From Acidobacteriota bacterium (GTDB taxonomy: Bacteria > Acidobacteriota > Terriglobia > UBA7540), in NCBI GenBank assembly GCA_021787735.1, contig JAJYLL010000004.1, forward strand, positions 30,782-94,781: a stretch of 64,000 nt of DNA. Reading direction: 5' to 3'. The position numbers were made by a program, and so were the translations under genes. Shown here in pieces: positions 62,397 to 64,000 of this stretch. Below the pieces are notes generated by a model, which had not been told where the DNA came from, made no database searches, and saw only the letters and a list, made by a program, of their open reading frames with translations. Within the stretch, counting starts at the first letter, position 1. Each line of letters starts with the position of its first letter.

Positions 62397-62456
62397 AATA
62401 GGGTAAAATTCTGGGGTGTTTACCCTATTGACAATAGGTGAATTTCCGGGTACTAA
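62397..62456 (+). promoter_or_regulatory. Dyad-rich promoter/operator of the Tad genes
   Basis: AATAGGGTAAA (62397-62407) and TTTACCCTATT (62419-62429) are a perfect 11-bp inverted repeat. CCTATTG-A-CAATAGG (62424-62438) is a second perfect dyad sharing its left half. A consensus TTGACA (62428-62433) lies inside the second dyad, with TACTAA (62451-62456) 17 nt further on as a weak -10. A repressor or activator could bind here. A leader of about 120 nt follows before the TadE-like start. Confidence 0.55.
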
Positions 62457-62580
62457 TAATGGGGTTTTCTCTGGGCGCAGGGAGCGTCGAACGCTGCCAG
62501 GGATCGGGTTTGGCAAGCAGGTTGCTCCTCTAGTAATTAGCGTAGGCAGAAAGCCCTTAGTTTTCAGGAGGTTGTGCATT

Positions 62581-63150
62581 ATGCTCTACGCTGGAGGGGA
62601 AGAATGGGGGCGCATGTGTCATTGGGCAAGGACACCGTTTGGGAGATTGTGTGTCCGACTGGTTACAAAGTGGAAAGAGGAATCCGGCGCTGAACTGGTA
62701 GAAGCCGCTTTTGTCATTCCAATCCTACTGATGCTCCTGCTGGGAATTTTCACCTTCGGCAGGGCCTACAACGTCTACCAAACCATGACTCGCGCGGCGC
62801 GTGAGGGCGCCCGGGAAGCCGTTCTGACCCCATGCGCTGACTCGACTTATTGCCCGGGGGCGACCACCTACACAGCGAGCGACATCTGGAACACCTTCGT
62901 CGATCCATCGCTGCAAGCCTCAGGAATTGACCCGACGAATATCAAGAACCCGTCGATCACGTACGTCTACCTGGATCCCAATGACACGCCGCAGACCGTT
63001 TGTGGCATCCAGCTTTCGTTTCAGTATCCTTACACCATGATGCTTCCCTTCACCAGTCTCAACCTCTCAACCATCAACATGTCAACCACTGTTCAGATGC
63101 GGATGGAGAATCAGCCCGCGACTTGTCCCGCGGGGACCTCCATGCCGTAA
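62581..63150 (+). CDS. TadE-like pilus assembly protein
   Basis: Encodes 189 aa from ATG 62581, preceded by AGGAGG 9 nt upstream; the open frame starts at 62416 and the extra part looks unrelated to the family. The N-terminal TadE motif is present: EESGAELVEAAFVIPILLMLLLGIFTFG followed by AYNVYQTMTRAAREGAREAVL. One membrane helix anchors it, and the C-terminal part is exported and Thr/Tyr/Pro-rich. TadE-family pseudopilins are part of the Tad (Flp) pilus machinery. Confidence 0.88.
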   Translation: MLYAGGEEWGRMCHWARTPFGRLCVRLVTKWKEESGAELVEAAFVIPILLMLLLGIFTFGRAYNVYQTMTRAAREGAREAVLTPCADSTYCPGATTYTASDIWNTFVDPSLQASGIDPTNIKNPSITYVYLDPNDTPQTVCGIQLSFQYPYTMMLPFTSLNLSTINMSTTVQMRMENQPATCPAGTSMP

Positions 63151-63167
63151 GGGGAGTTCATCTTCAA

Positions 63168-63848
63168 ATGTCTTATGAGCTGGGGAGGAGCAAGAAGCCC
63201 GTGTTGACAGCACATTCTGAGATGAAGACAACCGGAGCAGCAAAGCATTTTCGACTTTCAGCAGAACTAGTACGGGAACTCGGGGACCGGGTTGCCGCCG
63301 TTTCGCGACTGATCGCCATTCGTGCACGGAATGACGATGCGGCGGAACTCCTGGAGTTCGCTCTGGCGCTGCCGCTCATTCTGGTCATGTTGATAGGCCT
63401 GCTGGACTTTGCGCATGCTTACAACATCAAACAGAAACTCGCCAATGCGGCGCGAGAGGGTGCTAGAGTGGGAACGTCTTTGGGATATGGCGACACCACA
63501 TCGACAAGCACCACCTCCGTCCAAACCATTAAGGACGACGTAACAACTTACCTGGCCGATGCCGGTCTCGACACCTCCTTTATTGGCACATCCGTGAGTT
63601 GGACTCCGGCGCCATCCTGCGTTGGGACTTACTACACGACGAGTGGTGGGGTGAGTTACGGGCTGGAGATCGAACGGTGCTATAAGGTGCCGAACCCCAC
63701 AGGCGGCGATATCTTGTCCGTGAAGGTAACACTCACGTACCCCTACAACTGGACTTACGGCTTTAACCACATCATTACGATGCTGGTTCCATCTTCAACT
63801 TTTGCAGGCACTATTGATATCGAGACAGACACAACCATGTCCTATTGA
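63168..63848 (+). CDS. Second TadE-like protein
   Basis: Encodes 226 aa; I take ATG 63168 (ATG 63222 is possible, and neither ribosome-binding site is decisive). The TadE helix is near residues 60-85 (AAELLEFALALPLILVMLIGLLDFAHAYN), followed by KQKLANAAREGARVGTSLGYG. The rest is Thr/Ser/Tyr-rich and probably exported. It is preceded by a 50-residue cytoplasmic-looking N-terminus not seen in the first copy. It follows the first TadE-like gene by 17 nt and is probably cotranscribed. Confidence 0.85.
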   Translation: MSYELGRSKKPVLTAHSEMKTTGAAKHFRLSAELVRELGDRVAAVSRLIAIRARNDDAAELLEFALALPLILVMLIGLLDFAHAYNIKQKLANAAREGARVGTSLGYGDTTSTSTTSVQTIKDDVTTYLADAGLDTSFIGTSVSWTPAPSCVGTYYTTSGGVSYGLEIERCYKVPNPTGGDILSVKVTLTYPYNWTYGFNHIITMLVPSSTFAGTIDIETDTTMSY

Positions 63849-63860
63849 GAGGAGCGGGTA

Positions 63861-64000
63861 TGTCAGGCAGTGAAAGTTCAACCAGAGAACGTTCCAGCGA
63901 ACGCGGGGTCAGTATTCTTATCATCTCAGTTGCGATGATTTTTGTGTTGGGGATGGCCGGTCTGGGTGTTGACCTTGCCTCGCTTTATGTTGGGCGAAGC
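63861..64000 (+). CDS. TadG-like pilus protein, N-terminal part (3' end outside window)
   Basis: Starts at ATG 63861 with AGGAG 5 nt upstream, 12 nt after the previous stop, and runs off the window. The 46 residues seen include ERGVSILIISVAMIFVLGMA followed by GLGVDLASLYVGRS, the N-terminal helix of TadG-type proteins (E-R-G-x, hydrophobic helix, then G-x-x-V-D-L-A). The usual von Willebrand A domain would lie beyond the edge. Confidence 0.8.

Overview
The window looks like soil Acidobacteriota DNA, probably from an environmental assembly. The evidence is gene content: a PadR regulator next to a very large MacB/FtsX-type permease with the acidobacterial N-terminal extension (ADOP family), a TlpA thioredoxin fused to a TIGR03435-like soil-associated domain, a CRTAC1-like TPR/FG-GAP protein, DUF4097/LiaF-type envelope proteins behind an ECF sigma factor, and many secreted or membrane proteins of acidobacterial style. 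Base composition is moderately GC-rich and fairly even. I see no phage, transposase or CRISPR array.

Layout. 1-6.4 kb: the end of a type B carboxylesterase, a 310-aa protein of a repeat-associated family bracketed by a 17-bp inverted repeat, a 1181-aa secreted TPR/FG-GAP/ASPIC protein and a small cysteine-rich protein. 6.6-8.4 kb: an orphan FliA/WhiG-type sigma factor and a non-coding stretch rich in hairpins. 8.4-21.8 kb (minus strand): a tight six-gene alpha-glucan/trehalose operon glgE-malQ-glgB-treZ-GH57-treY, able in principle to build branched alpha-glucan from maltose-1-phosphate and to turn glucan ends into trehalose. 22.1-24.6 kb: tRNA-Ser(UGA) and a secreted GH95-like glycosidase. 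24.8-28.9 kb: an ECF sigma/anti-sigma operon with four membrane or envelope proteins. 29-31.3 kb: aroA and a quinone reductase. 31.6-35.3 kb: a family 2 glycosyltransferase, an HD-domain protein and a 607-aa coiled-coil protein. 35.6-38.7 kb: a beta-CASP metallo-beta-lactamase RNase overlapping a methylmalonyl-CoA-mutase-type catalytic subunit. 38.7-49.1 kb: housekeeping and envelope genes (MEMO-like protein, FecR-domain protein, YebC, DUF302, M48 protease, an unusual enolase, a phosphotransferase, a zinc ribbon and a frameshifted methyltransferase). 49.2-58.3 kb: a sulfite-oxidase-like molybdoenzyme, a 49-aa YHS protein, the PadR/TlpA/ADOP locus with three gene remnants, and a two-subunit xanthine-dehydrogenase-type oxidoreductase. 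59-62.4 kb: a sigma-54 activator with a degenerate receiver, a terpene-cyclase-like repeat protein and a DUF362 protein. 62.4-64 kb: the start of a Tad pilus operon (TadE-like, TadE-like, TadG-like, cut by the window edge) behind a leader with strong dyad symmetry.

Most notable: the sigma-54/terpenoid-barrel/DUF362 neighbourhood leading into Tad genes; the alpha-glucan/trehalose operon with a GH57 enzyme embedded; an enolase lacking the usual active-site histidine; the scarred PadR/ADOP locus; and the inverted-repeat-flanked unit at 571-2169, whose 3' end carries peptide-like repeats in a shifted frame. All functions are inferred from reading the sequence; no database search was run.
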